A stretch of DNA of 64,000 nt, from contig NGBS01000878.1 of NCBI GenBank assembly GCA_002245135.1, positions 124,001 to 188,000 on the forward strand, written 5' to 3'. The position numbers and the translations under genes are program-made. Positions 20,510-34,713 of this stretch are shown here, one piece after another. Under the pieces are notes generated by a model. The model did not search any database and was not told the origin of the DNA. It was given only the letters and a program-made list of their open reading frames with translations. Numbering within the stretch: position 1 is the first letter of the stretch; each line of letters starts with the position of its first letter. The stretch is from Proteromonas lacertae. Its lineage: Eukaryota > Sar > Bigyra > Opalinata > Proteromonadidae.

Positions 20510-22821
20510 CTCTAAGATAGAATTAAGTGTATTAATGAAAAAAGTAGTGAATATTTGAATATAATTCAAACACTTATATTTTAATGATAATTGTATAGAA
20601 GAATGATATAATCTCATTTTAAATATTGGATCATAAAGACCTTCAATAGTAACAGCTGCGAAACTTAGACAACTTTTCAGATTGTTATATCCACGATGAT
20701 AATTTGATTGTAATTTCATTATGGATGTATAACCAAGTCTTATTACCAGATGAATTAATCGATATTGAACAGATTCTAATTGAATATAACTAGAACGACA
20801 ATCAATATATCTAAATATATATAATATGATTAATTCTATACAAATTCAGTTGTTGTTCAACGTTTACACCAAAATCAATTCTGCTAATAAAACTGATTAT
20901 CAACTCACTGATATTCTTTGTATAATTAATATTATACATATCAATTGAATCATATAGGAACTTTGTTAAATCAAAAATACATCTTAAAGATACTGGATCA
21001 GTCTCTAATGTAATGGAGGAGAATTTATCAATATATCTTCTTATTAGTGACATACATAATGACTGTTTCTTTGTACCATCACATCTCTCTAGTATTGAAT
21101 AGAAATATTCTGATGATAAAACTGGAATTAAGATTGTTGGTGATTCGATTATATATTGAATAATACTTTCCAACTATATATAAATATAAAATAATTATAA
21201 TATATATATATATACATTTCTTCTAGTAACACTATCTATTCGTTTTAATTCAATTTTATTATTCAATTCTTTTAAGACTATCAGTATCTCACGACACTAT
21301 ATATAATAATATATTATTATATATACAGAATAATGGTTAATCATTAATCTAATAAAACTAGTAATACAATAACTATAATCACTTAAAGAATCAACTTTTG
21401 CTAAAACTTTAAATGATTCATTTAAAAATGGTATTTTTGCTTCCTATATATATATATATATAAGATAATAAACAATAAATAATTTATATATATATGAATA
21501 TACAGGTGGAGGAGGTATTTCCACTAATTTATTACACAAAGTAACGAATAAATCTTTACAAATAACAGCAGATGGATCACTTTGTTTGATTGGAGATAAT
21601 AATTCGATTAAATCTAAATTGAAATAACTAACATCAAAATATCTGATTATTTCCAACAGTACGATAATTTTACCACAACTTTCACGATATATTTTTAGAA
21701 GATTCTGGAAGATATGAGTTGTTTGAATTAAACTGTAATTGTATATAATCCATCGAGATATTGGTGAATGAAGATATAAATACTATAATATATTATTATA
21801 ATACAATATGCTATATATATATACATCATTATAAGTCATATTGATGTTTTTGGTTAATTTATCATAATTATCTTCCTTAAACTCACCCAAATTCTCCAAA
21901 TATTCTCTATAATATAATAAATAAGTATATTTAATATATATACAACATCAATTTCTCAGATATGTTATGGATCGTCACAATACTACTAAATGGAGCTATA
22001 ATGTGTAGAAAGTATATTATCAAATATCCTCTGTGTAATATATTGCCTATCGATCTGAACGATATTAATAACTGATTTATAGTTGTTTCATATAGATTTT
22101 GGTCATATTCATTAATGAGTGGTAAAATAGCTATTTTCATATATAATCTTGGTACTAATTGGAATATTGATGAAATTAATCTGGTGTATATATAATAAAT
22201 AGAATCATAATCTGTTTGTATTGTCAATGATTTAATGAAATGGAAATAAACTGATATTATTTCTATTATTCTTGGATATATGAGTGGATAGAATGGTGTA
22301 ATATCATCATTGATGAATAATAATAACAATTGTACTACATTGTGAAAGGATTTGACATAATCTTCGTTATTCATATAGTTATCTATAACTGATTTAATTT
22401 CATCAATATAATGATTCAATTGCTGTAGATCTACTTCTTTGTAAAATATTGTTTGAGGTGCTATAATATATATGAAATTAAATTGGATTATACTATAATA
22501 TGGATTATGAACATATAACAATTCACCATATTCTACATTTTCGCTTATCTGAGTATTCTTCTGTAGTTGATATCTTAAAGCGGCAACATTAACATTTCTA
22601 GAAAAATCGGAAGGAAACTAGAGAATAATTGTAAGTATTTCATACTCTTTTCATATAAGGGCAAAAATCTGACCATTCGAATGGTTCTTCTTCATGATAC
22701 TTTTTGTTTGCTACATCTTCAGGTGTTTTATCAAGTAACTACAAAAATATACACATAATCATACTTGCCCACTTAATGGATCGCTGATTTCACTTAAATC
22801 TGGTTCAAAAACTACAGCCAT
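19804..22821 (-). CDS. VPS35L: VPS35L-like retriever complex subunit
   Basis: Twelve exons with eleven introns of 26-60 nt (the longest 21444-21503) close perfectly in frame and encode about 868 residues, near the 963 of human VPS35L. Diagnostic blocks include LVPRLYMKIAIL...FRSIGN (human LIPRFYVEASIL...IRGIGD), DPVSLRCIFDLTKFLYDSID ([20 protein letters not shown]) and ISRIDFGVNVEQQLNLY (IKMVSFGRDFEQQLSFY). VPS35L is an all-helical solenoid. With VPS26C and VPS29 it forms retriever, which recycles cargo from endosomes as part of Commander. Exons are only 57-517 nt, so the gene is easily missed by single-ORF methods. The start is set by MAVVFEPDLSEI at 22821. Confidence 0.85.
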
Positions 22822-22854
22822 CAATCGAAATTGAGAAGAGAAAAATCTTGAGTC

Positions 22855-22867
22855 TCAAGCCAAGCTT
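22855..22867 (+). promoter_or_regulatory. TCAAGCCAAGCTT motif in divergent promoter
   Basis: The longest form of the recurrent motif lies 34 bp upstream of the VPS35L ATG, in the 410-bp region shared with the USP gene. The rest of this region (22868-23231) holds an unsupported 68-codon ORF at 23023-23229 and nothing else recognisable. Confidence 0.4.
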
Positions 22868-23186
22868 CTTTAATTTTGTTTTATTCTCAATATTGTGAAG
22901 ATAAATTCATTTATTGTTTGTTTAAATATATTATTTGAATCAACATAAGTTCATGAGATGATTTAATAGAATAAAGAAACAGTTACTAACGCTATGATCT
23001 TTTTACGTTTATTTACAAATATATGAATAGAAATATAGCATTATTTTTCCTATATAGAATTACTTTACAAATCCTAATTAGAAACATAAAAAAATTAAAA
23101 AATATAAAACAAAAGTTCAAACCAACATCAAACATATTGAAAAACAACATTGATAATCAAGTATTTTTTCGAATTACTGAATATAA

Positions 23187-24975
<1,789 letters not shown>

Positions 24976-25153
24976 TTAATATAATAAATAAGTTTTTTTT
25001 AAAAGTACTATACAACGCGAAATATTTAATAAATAATAGATGTAAATATATTTTTAAGAATATGCTTAATATAAGAGATTAGTATTTTTATGTATTATAA
25101 ACTACAAAAAAACCCGTATTTATATTATAGATATAGATATATGTTAAAAATAA

Positions 25154-27025
25154 TTACTTAGTTTCAACTCTTCTCTGCAATTGAAGTAATTGCATGTCTA
25201 ATTTCTTGACCTGTGCGTTGTACTTATCAAATTGTTGTGAAAGTGTTTGATTCTCTTCTAATGTAGTAGAATATTCATCAATTGGATGTAATAACTTTGC
25301 TTTCAATTGATCTCTCTTTTGAATCTTCTGTTCAATAGTTCTTTCATATTCTATTTCATATACATATATAAATAATATGTACATACGTAGTTGATCAGCA
25401 GTTTTAACAGCAGTTTTTTGTTTTTCTTCCAATTCTTTATTCAATTTTGTCAATTCAGCTTCATATGAATCAATTATTTTCTTAGACTCTTTTGAATACT
25501 TTTCTCTGATTATTTTAATCTCTCTTTGAGTTTCTAATGAATTACTTTGACATCTTTTTATCTTTATATCTAATTCTTCTTGTTTTTGTTTTTTCACTCT
25601 TATATCTTCTTTGATTAAATCCATTTCACTTCTTAAAGCATTAATTTCATCATCTTTATTAGCTTTCATGTTGTTTTTCTCTAGTTCTTGTATTTTCAAG
25701 TAGTATTTTTGGACTATTTCCTGCTTTGTTCTGATTTTATCTTTTAATGCTTTTACTGTATCAAGATGACTGCTTTGTTTCAATATATCCACACTCATTT
25801 CTAGTTTTTCATTGTCAGCTTTTAAATTCTTTAAACTACGATAATATAAGTTTTAAATATAGTTTATACTGTTCATAAACTATATAAAAATATATATAAA
25901 AATAAAAATATATACATTCACTACTAAGTAATATACCAAATTTTCCTTTCTAAATACAATAATATATCAAATATTTATACTTGTAATGGTCTTGGATCTT
26001 TCCATGTAGTTTGTTTAGTAAATGTGTTATAAAAATATGGTTTATGTTTAATATCTTTAGTGAAATATGTTTTATATAATTCATTTTCACCTGTTAATGA
26101 ATTATAAACATTGAATTCTGGTGGAGGTATTGTACTCATTACATCTTTATCAGGATCAACTAATAAATAAATAAATAAATAATGACAATAAAATTATACT
26201 TCTCTTTTCAGGAAATCCATCAAATTTCAATGGTTTAATAAACGAAGATGAAGTTAATGGCTGTAAAATATTACTACATTTTCTTGATGAGTATTGTTGA
26301 GCTAAATCATAAGCTGTTTTATTATCAGCATTCTCAAGGTTATAATCAACTCCTTTCTCCAACAATAACATAGTAATTTCAACATAATCTCTATTACAAG
26401 CATAATGTAATGCACTATTTCCTTTATAATCCTGAATATTGATTGGATAATGCTTATCATTATTTAATAGATCTTTTACATACTCTATATTACCAGATAT
26501 TGCAGCTATATGTAATGGAGTTTGCCATTTGGTATTTACTAATCCACTTTCAGCATTGTAATATAATAATAACTTGAATAGCTCTTTATGTCCCATTGTT
26601 ACACATATATGCACTATTGTATTTCCATCATCATCCTTTTCGTTCATATATAGTGGTGTTGATGGAGATGTATCAAAGAGATATTTCATCATATTAGCAT
26701 TTCCATGTTTAGCTAATTCCTGTTGGTGATTGTAAATATAATAAATATATACATGAAGCACAGTTGATGTGGATGTTGGAGTTTGATAAAATCTAGCTCC
26801 TTTTTCTATACAAAATTCTACTAAATCTTTGTAATTTTTGGAGCAAGCAACTACAAATGGAGATGGGTGATTTTTCTTATCAATATAATCGATAGGACAA
26901 CCACCTAAAACCATTTTTCTCACTTCTTTTAAATCATCTGACATACAAGCATTGTACATATGGTCAGACCACCACTGTTCTTGCTGATATTGACTAGGAA
27001 CACTTGATACTCCTTCTTCAGCCAT
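25154..27025 (-). CDS. Ankyrin - WW - coiled-coil protein
   Basis: Seven exons close to about 553 residues. Introns lie at 26720-26752, 26160-26199, 25950-25980, 25880-25915, 25836-25869 and 25351-25386. Residues 25-260 are ankyrin repeats (DDDGNTIVHICVTMGHKELFKLLL, KWQTPLHIAAISGNIEYVKDLL, GNSALHYACNRDYVEITMLLL). Next comes a WW-like module (YFYNTFTKQTTWKDPRPL), then about 230 residues of charged coiled coil to the end. Exon 25870-25879 is only 10 nt. The ankyrin and coiled-coil parts look like two separate ORFs unless the small exons are joined. Ankyrin, WW (proline-motif binding) and coiled coil all suggest a scaffold or adaptor; I know no named orthologue. Confidence 0.82.
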
Positions 27026-27091
27026 TACAAAAAAAAGTTTATGTTTGTCAAACGACTATATTTTTGAAACTAAAAATTCAAACTGTCAGAA

Positions 27092-28402
27092 ATGAGCAAG
27101 ATAGGAGATGTATATTCTACTATTTTTATTTTTAGGCGAAACCTTATCTACAAATATTGCTTAAAAAGTCAATTATGATAGAAAATGTATTTCTTGATTG
27201 TTATTTTGTTTAAATAGATTGATTTAAGTAGTTTTTTAACAAAGAGTTTAAACTCAATATTACCATTTTTAGCTGCATTCCCACATTTAAGGTATATTTT
27301 CGTTACACTATACTGTTAGAAGTTTAAACTTATCAAGAAATGCTCTTACTACACTTCCATCAGATTTATCAATGTTAACACATCTCAGAGAATTGGACCT
27401 TAGATACAATTTTTTTCGGTATTATTACTGATATATAATCCTATTAATAGATCCATACCAGATTTAATACCTTCATTAAGATCAATAGCTACTTTAAAAC
27501 ATCTATGGATTTCTATTCATTCATCAAGAGAAGAACAGTGTTTAATTCAAGGTTTACCTCGTATATATTAATATATCCATAGAAATTATTATAATATATA
27601 TATAGAATTAGAATCATTAAATGGAATAACATTAATGGATTTAGATGATGATTCTGATGGAGAAGATCCTAATTTGTTAATCACAGAAGATGATTTAGAT
27701 GGAATACAATCAATGACAGAGAATTTATTCAGATTAAGAGTATATTTATTTATTTGTTATTTTTATTATAAAAATATCTTAGAAATATACTGATCTTAAA
27801 ATGAATATGAAGATTAAACAATTTAATGAAAAACTAAATGAAAATATCACAAAAATTAATTGTCTTTTATCAGAGAACGATACAGAAATAATTGTTTCTT
27901 CACTCCTCAAAGTATTTATATAATAATTTATATGAAATAGATTAAAATGGAAATGTTAAATAGCTGTCTATCCACCTTGTTTGATACTTTGCTTGTAAAT
28001 GAATCAGAATATTATGATCCAATCAAATACTTATTCCAACAATATACAGAGTTATTGAGAACTTATCAGATAATACTATCAAAGGATAGTAATTATTGGA
28101 AGAGTATAAAAAAAACCATGTTGTTTATCATTATAGAGAAATATATTCATCTTAAGTCACAGCAGCAATCTAGAGAAAAAAATTCATCTACTGAACCAAG
28201 CATTTCGCCTTATGGAATATGTCCTGGATGTTTGGATGATAAATATAAAGAAGTGAAGTATAATTTAATAGAAAAGACAAACAAGTATAGTATTTAACAT
28301 ATATTTCTTCATAGACTTCATGAAGAATGTAATAAACAGCAGATGAAGTGTTATAAGCTCGCAATACAAAATAGACTAAGTCATTCTAGTTACTTTAACT
28401 AG
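27092..28402 (+). CDS. Leucine-rich-repeat and coiled-coil protein
   Basis: Nine exons with introns at 27110-27135, 27187-27217, 27292-27319, 27419-27450, 27561-27605, 27740-27782, 27912-27940 and 28285-28314 close in frame to about 348 residues. Only the eighth exon is long enough to stand out as an ORF. Typical LRRs occur at residues 35-130: FPHLRSLNLSRNALTTLPSDL, LTHLRELDLRYNFF, LRSIATLKHLWISI and LPQLESLNGITLMDL. An acidic, helical C-terminal region has a CPGC pair near residue 315. The LRR cap followed by an acidic helix recalls ciliary or nuclear LRR adaptors, but no orthologue is assigned. It diverges from the ankyrin-WW gene across 66 bp. Confidence 0.78.
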
Positions 28403-28533
28403 TATTTATCAGTAATTTATATTTATACTCTTTTAATTTGATATTTGAGTAATATTGACAAATATATATTCTTCATGTATTTTTAAAGTGATGCTATACA
28501 TTATATGATGAGAAAAACACCAAAAATAATAAC

Positions 28534-28546
28534 TCAAGCCAAGTTT
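28534..28546 (+). promoter_or_regulatory. TCAAGCCAAG motif before beta adaptin
   Basis: TCAAGCCAAGTTT begins 50 bp upstream of the ATG at 28584 and repeats the ten bases found before VPS35L. Confidence 0.4.
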
Positions 28547-28583
28547 ATTTCATCTTCTTTTATAAAAATCTTTCTTTTTCAAG

Positions 28584-31500
28584 ATGAATTCAATGAAATC
28601 GCAGATGAAAAAAACTCTAAACACAATTGAGAAGAAAGTGTTTGGAGGAGACTCACGTTATTTTGAGTCAACTACACGTAAAGGTGAATTATCTGAAGTA
28701 AAGGATGATTTGCATAGTTTAGATAAGCATGTGATGATGGATGCAATTAAAAAGATTATAGCTATGATGACAGTAGGTAAAGATGTCTCTTCTTTGTTTG
28801 GTGATGTTCTTGCTATGATGCAACCAAATAACTTGGAGTTAAAGAAATTAATTTATTTGTATATTCATGTGAAATGTTTTATTTTTATAGATATTTGATA
28901 AATTATTCAAAATCTCAACCAGAAGTAGCAATAATGGCAGTTAATACATTTGTACAAGATACCCGTAATAGTAACCCAATTATCAGAGCATTGGCTATTC
29001 GTACAATGGGTTGTATAAGAATTGAAGAAATTACAGAATACTTATGTGATCCATTAAGAAAATGCTTAAAAGATCCAGATCCATATGTACGTAAGACAGC
29101 TTGTCTTTGTGTACCAAAATTCTACGAAATAAACCACGAATTATGTGAAGAACAAGGATTTATCAGATCACTATACAGATTATTAAATGATAAAAATCCA
29201 ATGGTTATTGCTAATGCAGTATCAGCTTTATTAGACATTGGTGAAGCAAAAAGTCAATTCTTAATTCCATTAGATAATTACCTCAGTACCATGATTGTTG
29301 CATTAAATGAAACACCAGAATGGGGTCAGATACCATTATTAGAGTGTTTATCACATTACCAACCAGAAGATGAAAAGAAATCGAGTGAAATTATAGAGAA
29401 AGTAATTCCAAGATTACAACATGTAAATTACGCTGTAGTAATGGGAGCAATAAAAGTGGTTACGAATTTAATATCCTATGTACAAAGTTCAACATTATTA
29501 TCCAATATTAATAAGAAATTAAGTTCAGCTTTAGTTACATTGATGAATAATGCTTCACCTGAGATTAAATATGCTTTATTGACAAATATATATATTATTA
29601 TTCAAGTATTATATTATATTATATTATATAGATTATTCCTGATATATTACGTAACGATTTGCATGTATTCTTCTGTCAATATGATGATCCATATTATGTG
29701 AAGATGGAGAAGTTAAAAGTGTTGGTGGAATTAGTGACAGATGAACAGATTGATACTGTATTAGTTGAATTGAAAGAGTATATATAATAATATATATATA
29801 TGTATATATAGTCTCGCTACTAATGTTGATTTATCAATTGGTAAACAAGCTGTTCGTACAATTGGAGCTTGTGCTTTAAGATTAGATCATTCAGTAAAGA
29901 AATGTATCTCCGCTCTATTAGAATTAATTAAAAGTAAAAATGTCAATATTGTACAAGAATCTGTTATAATTATAACGGATATATTCCGAAGATATCCAAC
30001 CCAATATACAGCCATCTTATCCAATATTTGTGAATCATTAGACAATATCGATAGTTCTGATGGTAAAAGAGCAATTATATGGATAATTGGTGAATATAGT
30101 GACATTATAGCTAATGCGGTAGAATTATTGAACTTCTACTTAGAAAATATGGATGCAGAACCAATGAATGTTCAAGAAGCATTTTTAACAGCTTCAATTA
30201 AAGCATATTTACATAATCCCGATGCATCTCAAGAATTAATAGCTTCTATAATGAATATAGCAACAGCACCAACAGCATCACCTGATTTAAGGGATAGAGG
30301 TTATTTCTACAAAAGATTAATCAAAGAAGATACTGATTTATTAAAGAAAATCGTACTATCTCCAAAACCAGAGATTGAGAGCAAAGTCAATTCTATTGAT
30401 TCAATGAAATTAACACAATTATTACCTCACCTTTGCACTTCATCAATAATGACATTAAATGTACCAAATATTAATTACTCAATATCAGTTGATTTACAAC
30501 AACAAATAGAAGAAGCAGTTGAAGAAGATGAAGCAGAAGAAGAAGAACAACAACAGAGTGAAAAACATGATAAGAAAGGTGGAATATACAGTTCCTCCTC
30601 AGATGAAGATGATGAATCATCAGAAGAAGATACTCCAAAACCTGATATTCCAACAATCTCTACTAATTATGCTAATTCTATAGCAAATCAACATACATCA
30701 AGTTCATCAATGGGTAGTAGCTTCGTATCAGGTGGAAGTAGCAGTAATTATAAACCTGGTTTTGGTACTCAGGTATTATATGGTGGTAGTAATAGTAGTG
30801 CTACAAAGAAACAATATTCAAGCGATGAGGAAGATAATAAGAAGAATAAATCATCTGATGAAGAAAATGAAGATGAAGATGAAGATGGTAGACCAAAATT
30901 AAAGTTCAAATTAAAAGCAATTCCTAAACCAACAGCTAAAGCAACAAAGAAAGAAAGTTCTGAAGAAGATAATGAAGATGAAGATGATGATGATGAAGAG
31001 GAAGATGATGATGAAAGTATATTTATTTTTTATTTTATTATATTTTTTATGTATATAGTAAGTACAAAGCAATTCCTCAGAGTTATTCAATGAAAAAGGA
31101 TATATGAAAATCACTGGTAATTTAGCTTCAATGAATAAGAATCTCTTTTTACACTTACGATTTGAGAATTTAGGAGATGAATCATTAGTATCAATGGCAA
31201 TTCAATTTGATAAAAATGTTTTGGGTTTAAAGCCAGAAAATAAGAAAATATCATTTGATCCACCAATTTCTAGTGGAAATAAGAAAGATGTGAATATTCT
31301 GCTAGTTAGAGATGGTGATTTAATTAAAGACAATGAAAAATTAGATGTTGCTTTGAAGAATAAAGTGAATAAAAAAATTACCTATTTTTCACTGCAATTA
31401 GACAAATCTGTTTTATTCCAGAAATATATGTCAGATATTAGAGATTTTATAGCAAAATGGAAAGAAATAATGGTTGAAAAGAGTTTCACATATTCTGGTG

Positions 31501-31745
31501 CTGTTGATTTGAAGACTGTGGAAAAGAAAATATTCTTAAAACCTTGGAGTAATGTAATGAAAAAGAATAAGAGCATAACTTTATCATATTATTCAATGAA
31601 GACTTATAGTGATGAAATATTGTTGGTGGAAGTGAAATTTGAGTCATCTTTAGAGAATGAGTTTACAGTTACCATGAAATGTAAAGATGAACAGATGATT
31701 GATTATTTGATAAAATTTGTTGAAAAGAAGTTTAATAAATTATAA
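28584..31745 (+). CDS. AP-1/AP-2 beta adaptin
   Basis: Five exons (introns 28859-28890, 29606-29631, 29778-29811, 31017-31062) encode about 1007 residues. The trunk is strongly conserved: [94 protein letters not shown] and [14 protein letters not shown]. An acidic, Ser/Asp/Glu-rich hinge and an appendage (ear) domain from about residue 785 follow. This is the large beta subunit of a clathrin adaptor; AP-1 and AP-2 share one beta in many protists, so I do not choose. The hinge intron needs an unusual AAG acceptor (31060-31062) to keep frame, since the TAG four bases earlier does not. About 20 extra residues precede the usual start. Confidence 0.93.
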
Positions 31746-31849
31746 AATTAGACATTTTTTTGTTTTATTTTTGTTTTTAGTTAAGGTGAATGAAGTGTTA
31801 ACATAAAACACTACAAAATAATTGTTTCAAAAATAATATTCGTTACGTG

Positions 31850-32959
31850 ATGATGTTTTTGACTTATATTTTATTATTTACTGTTGCTATATCCCTTTTT
31901 ATAATTTTTAACAGTTACAATGTTGTACCAAATAGTAATAAAGAAGTACAGACACAAGATATCGTAAATGTTCATACTTTTGATGAAAGTAAGTTGGTTA
32001 ATAGTGAATATTATACAAAATACTATATACCAGCAATTGAAAAAATGAAAATGTTGTATAATTATACATTCCTGTGTGAAAATGAAACAGATCCTATAAG
32101 ATGTATGTCAAAATATGAAAGATACCGGCGCCCACCCAAAGATTCAATAAATAGAGATGAAATAGTTAAATTCCCTGAAACCTTAGAGGTTGTAACAGCA
32201 AATAATGTCAAATGTAATAACCACTTTTCTTTATTTGTTGCTATTCCAAACCGTCCAAGTGATTTTTTCGAAAGATGTTTGTATAGAAAATATTACAAAG
32301 ATATTAAAGATAAGAAATTATTCTTTTTTATCTCATCTTCACAGGATGAAAATGTTAATAAAGATATAATAAAGGAAAGTGAAATATATGAAGATGTTAT
32401 CCTGTTTAAAGAATTGGCATCTTATCGTTCAAGCAGTATACAGTTGTATTTGATATATAAATGGATAAATGAAAATAGTTGTTATAATTTTGATTATTTC
32501 ATATATCATCAAAGCGATGTATTTTTCAATTTTAAAAATTTCTTTAAAGAGAATTATTTATCTGATAAAAGAGAAGTAATTGGTGTATTATACAGAAACA
32601 ATCCCGTTGTTAGAATTCCACAGTCTCCTTGGTATGTATCTGAAGCTGTATATAAAGACAAATATTACCCTGATCATCCAAGTGGAACTTGTTTTATTGT
32701 TTTACAAGAAGTTGTGAAAAAGATCAATTCTGTTATTTATAATGTGAAGCCAAAGATCTGGATGGATGATGTATTTATGGGATTTGTATTGAAAGAGTTG
32801 AGTGTTGGAATTACTGATATTGTAAACAAGGCTGCTGTTGTTTATCCTTATTATGGATCTTTAAGTTTAGATCAAGCTGTTAATTCCTTTATTTTTGTTC
32901 ACATAGCTACACCCGCTCAGTTTATATTGTTTAATAAGAAATTAAATATAAGTATATAG
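31850..32959 (+). CDS. GT31-like glycosyltransferase, copy A
   Basis: An intronless ORF of 369 residues (ATG at 31850). A single N-terminal hydrophobic segment (FLTYILLFTVAISLFIIF) makes it a type II membrane protein with a lumenal domain. The fold pattern fits GT31 beta-1,3-glycosyltransferases: ESEIYEDVILFKELASYRSSS, FDYFIYHQSDVFFNF at the DxD position, QSPWYVSEAVYKDKYYPDHPSGTCFIV, then KIWMDDVFMGFVL where GT31 usually has EDVxxG. The DxD aspartate triad is reduced to QSD and E of EDV is replaced by D, so activity or metal use may differ. It is a tandem paralogue of the next gene, 65 bp away. The substrate is unknown. Confidence 0.75.
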   Translation: MMFLTYILLFTVAISLFIIFNSYNVVPNSNKEVQTQDIVNVHTFDESKLVNSEYYTKYYIPAIEKMKMLYNYTFLCENETDPIRCMSKYERYRRPPKDSINRDEIVKFPETLEVVTANNVKCNNHFSLFVAIPNRPSDFFERCLYRKYYKDIKDKKLFFFISSSQDENVNKDIIKESEIYEDVILFKELASYRSSSIQLYLIYKWINENSCYNFDYFIYHQSDVFFNFKNFFKENYLSDKREVIGVLYRNNPVVRIPQSPWYVSEAVYKDKYYPDHPSGTCFIVLQEVVKKINSVIYNVKPKIWMDDVFMGFVLKELSVGITDIVNKAAVVYPYYGSLSLDQAVNSFIFVHIATPAQFILFNKKLNISI

Positions 32960-33024
32960 TTTGTTGAATGTGTATGTGAGGGTATAAAAATAGCAAATAT
33001 TTGCTTGAGATTTTAAAACTGAAA

Positions 33025-34272
33025 ATGCCACGTAAATTGCTGTTATTTGTCTTTTTATTAATTCCTTTATCTTTTTTCATTTATATATTTATGTTTTATA
33101 ATAATAATTTCAATCAGCTGGTGAATCACAACGAAGGATTTATTCCTAAGAATGTAGAACAGAATAAAAAGTCATTTAGGGGATCAGTAGTAAAAATCAA
33201 GCTAAAAATATCACCTGTAGTATCGCAAATAAGAAATAGTGAATTAAAAAGTAATTCAAAAGAATATATAGATAATATATTGCTTCCTAATATGTTTACA
33301 TTAAAACAATCATTTAAAGCGTTTTTGCCTTGCGATAACGAAACAGATCCTTACAAATGTGGAAGGGAAGCAGAAAATTTCCCTAAAGTAATAGATATGA
33401 TATACCAAAACAAAACTTTAATGCGTACCCACAATTTTACATTAGATGTGTTAATTAATCCAGAAAATGAGTGTAAGAAGAATGTAGATATATTTATTGG
33501 TATATTAACAAGGCCCAGAGAGTTTTTATTACGAAATTTATATAGAAAAGTCTATGAAAACTACACAGATATGAATTACTTATTTTTCACTGCATTATCA
33601 ACAGAAAATGAAACAAATGAAATGGTAAGACAAGAATCTGAATTATTCCATGATTTAATACTCTTCAACTTTATATCTTCCTACTGGAGAAGTTCTTCGC
33701 AAATGATCATAATTTTCAAATATATATCAAAATATTGTGATAATTACAAATACTTTATGTATCACCAAGGTGATATATATTTCAATTACAAACTATTCAA
33801 AAAAACATATTTAAATAATTCAACATTAAAAATATATCCAGTAATAGGATCTAAATACTATGGAGAACCAGTCAGAGATCCAACTAGTCCTTGGTACGTA
33901 CCAGTCGATCTATATCCTAACAGTACATACGAATTCTATGTAAGTGGAAGTTGTTTTTTCTTATCCAAAGACACTGTGAAGAATTGTGCAAAAATTGCAG
34001 ATGATACAAAGCCATTCATTTGGATGGATGATGTTTATACTGGATTATTATTCAAAAGACTTGGTATTGAAATTGAAGATATTGGATCAATGTCCAATGT
34101 GTTATATCCTGTATACTTTGTATTACCAAGTATTAGAGAGATTGTGAATAAGTATATATTCATTCATACGTTAACACCGGGTGAAGTGATTCATATTTTG
34201 TATTTGTCTGAGCTGTTAGAAGCTGGTAAGTTGAATAATACATTTAATTCAACAAAAGTACAACCAATATAA
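33025..34272 (+). CDS. GT31-like glycosyltransferase, copy B
   Basis: An intronless ORF of 415 residues starting at the ATG at 33025 (in-frame upstream sequence lacks an ATG). The signal anchor is LLLFVFLLIPLSFFIYIF. Matching blocks to copy A are ESELFHDLILFNFISSYWRSSSQ, FMYHQGDIYFNY, TSPWYVPVDLYPNSTYEFYVSGSCFFL and FIWMDDVYTGLLFKRLGI. Both copies keep the pattern HQ-x-D and WMDDV, so these departures from canonical GT31 residues are family features, not decay. Several NxT/NxS sequons fit a Golgi lumenal location. The 65-bp gap to copy A leaves little room for its promoter. Confidence 0.75.
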   Translation: MPRKLLLFVFLLIPLSFFIYIFMFYNNNFNQLVNHNEGFIPKNVEQNKKSFRGSVVKIKLKISPVVSQIRNSELKSNSKEYIDNILLPNMFTLKQSFKAFLPCDNETDPYKCGREAENFPKVIDMIYQNKTLMRTHNFTLDVLINPENECKKNVDIFIGILTRPREFLLRNLYRKVYENYTDMNYLFFTALSTENETNEMVRQESELFHDLILFNFISSYWRSSSQMIIIFKYISKYCDNYKYFMYHQGDIYFNYKLFKKTYLNNSTLKIYPVIGSKYYGEPVRDPTSPWYVPVDLYPNSTYEFYVSGSCFFLSKDTVKNCAKIADDTKPFIWMDDVYTGLLFKRLGIEIEDIGSMSNVLYPVYFVLPSIREIVNKYIFIHTLTPGEVIHILYLSELLEAGKLNNTFNSTKVQPI

Positions 34273-34713
34273 ATAAATTTTTGATATATATCTATGTTTG
34301 TATGTAATTGTTGTTGGATTGTGGAATCAATAATCTATTATAGGAAAGAATGTAATGATAAGAATAAAAATAAAAATAAAAACATCATAGCTTCAGATTC
34401 GCCTTCTATTAATATCAAATCATTCTTCTTATAACTGTTATTCTCAAATATCATATATTTTACAATAATTCTTATAAAATACCGCCTTATCTGAGAAAAA
34501 TATTACTGTTCCACAACATATATGCATATTCTTAATAATTTGAAAGAATTAACTCGGCATATTGTGGTAAATAAAAAGAATGATATTCAATAGAATATAG
34601 GTATCAACATATGCTATTTATAAGGATAAAAAATACATACTTCCATCTCTTTTGATTTTCATTCAATCAAACCAAATCAAGCCATTTTCAATCATTTTAT
34701 TGTTTTGTGAGAT
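34273..34713. promoter_or_regulatory. Intergenic with TCAAGCC motif before NIF3
   Basis: AT-rich, no gene seen. TCAAGCC at 34677-34683 lies 37 bp upstream of the NIF3 ATG. Confidence 0.35.

Noticed and set aside
25154-27025. Two separate genes (ankyrin protein and coiled-coil protein)
   Set aside because: The 1662-nt exon sum closes in frame across six introns, including a WW module between the parts, and no promoter or start is evident in between.
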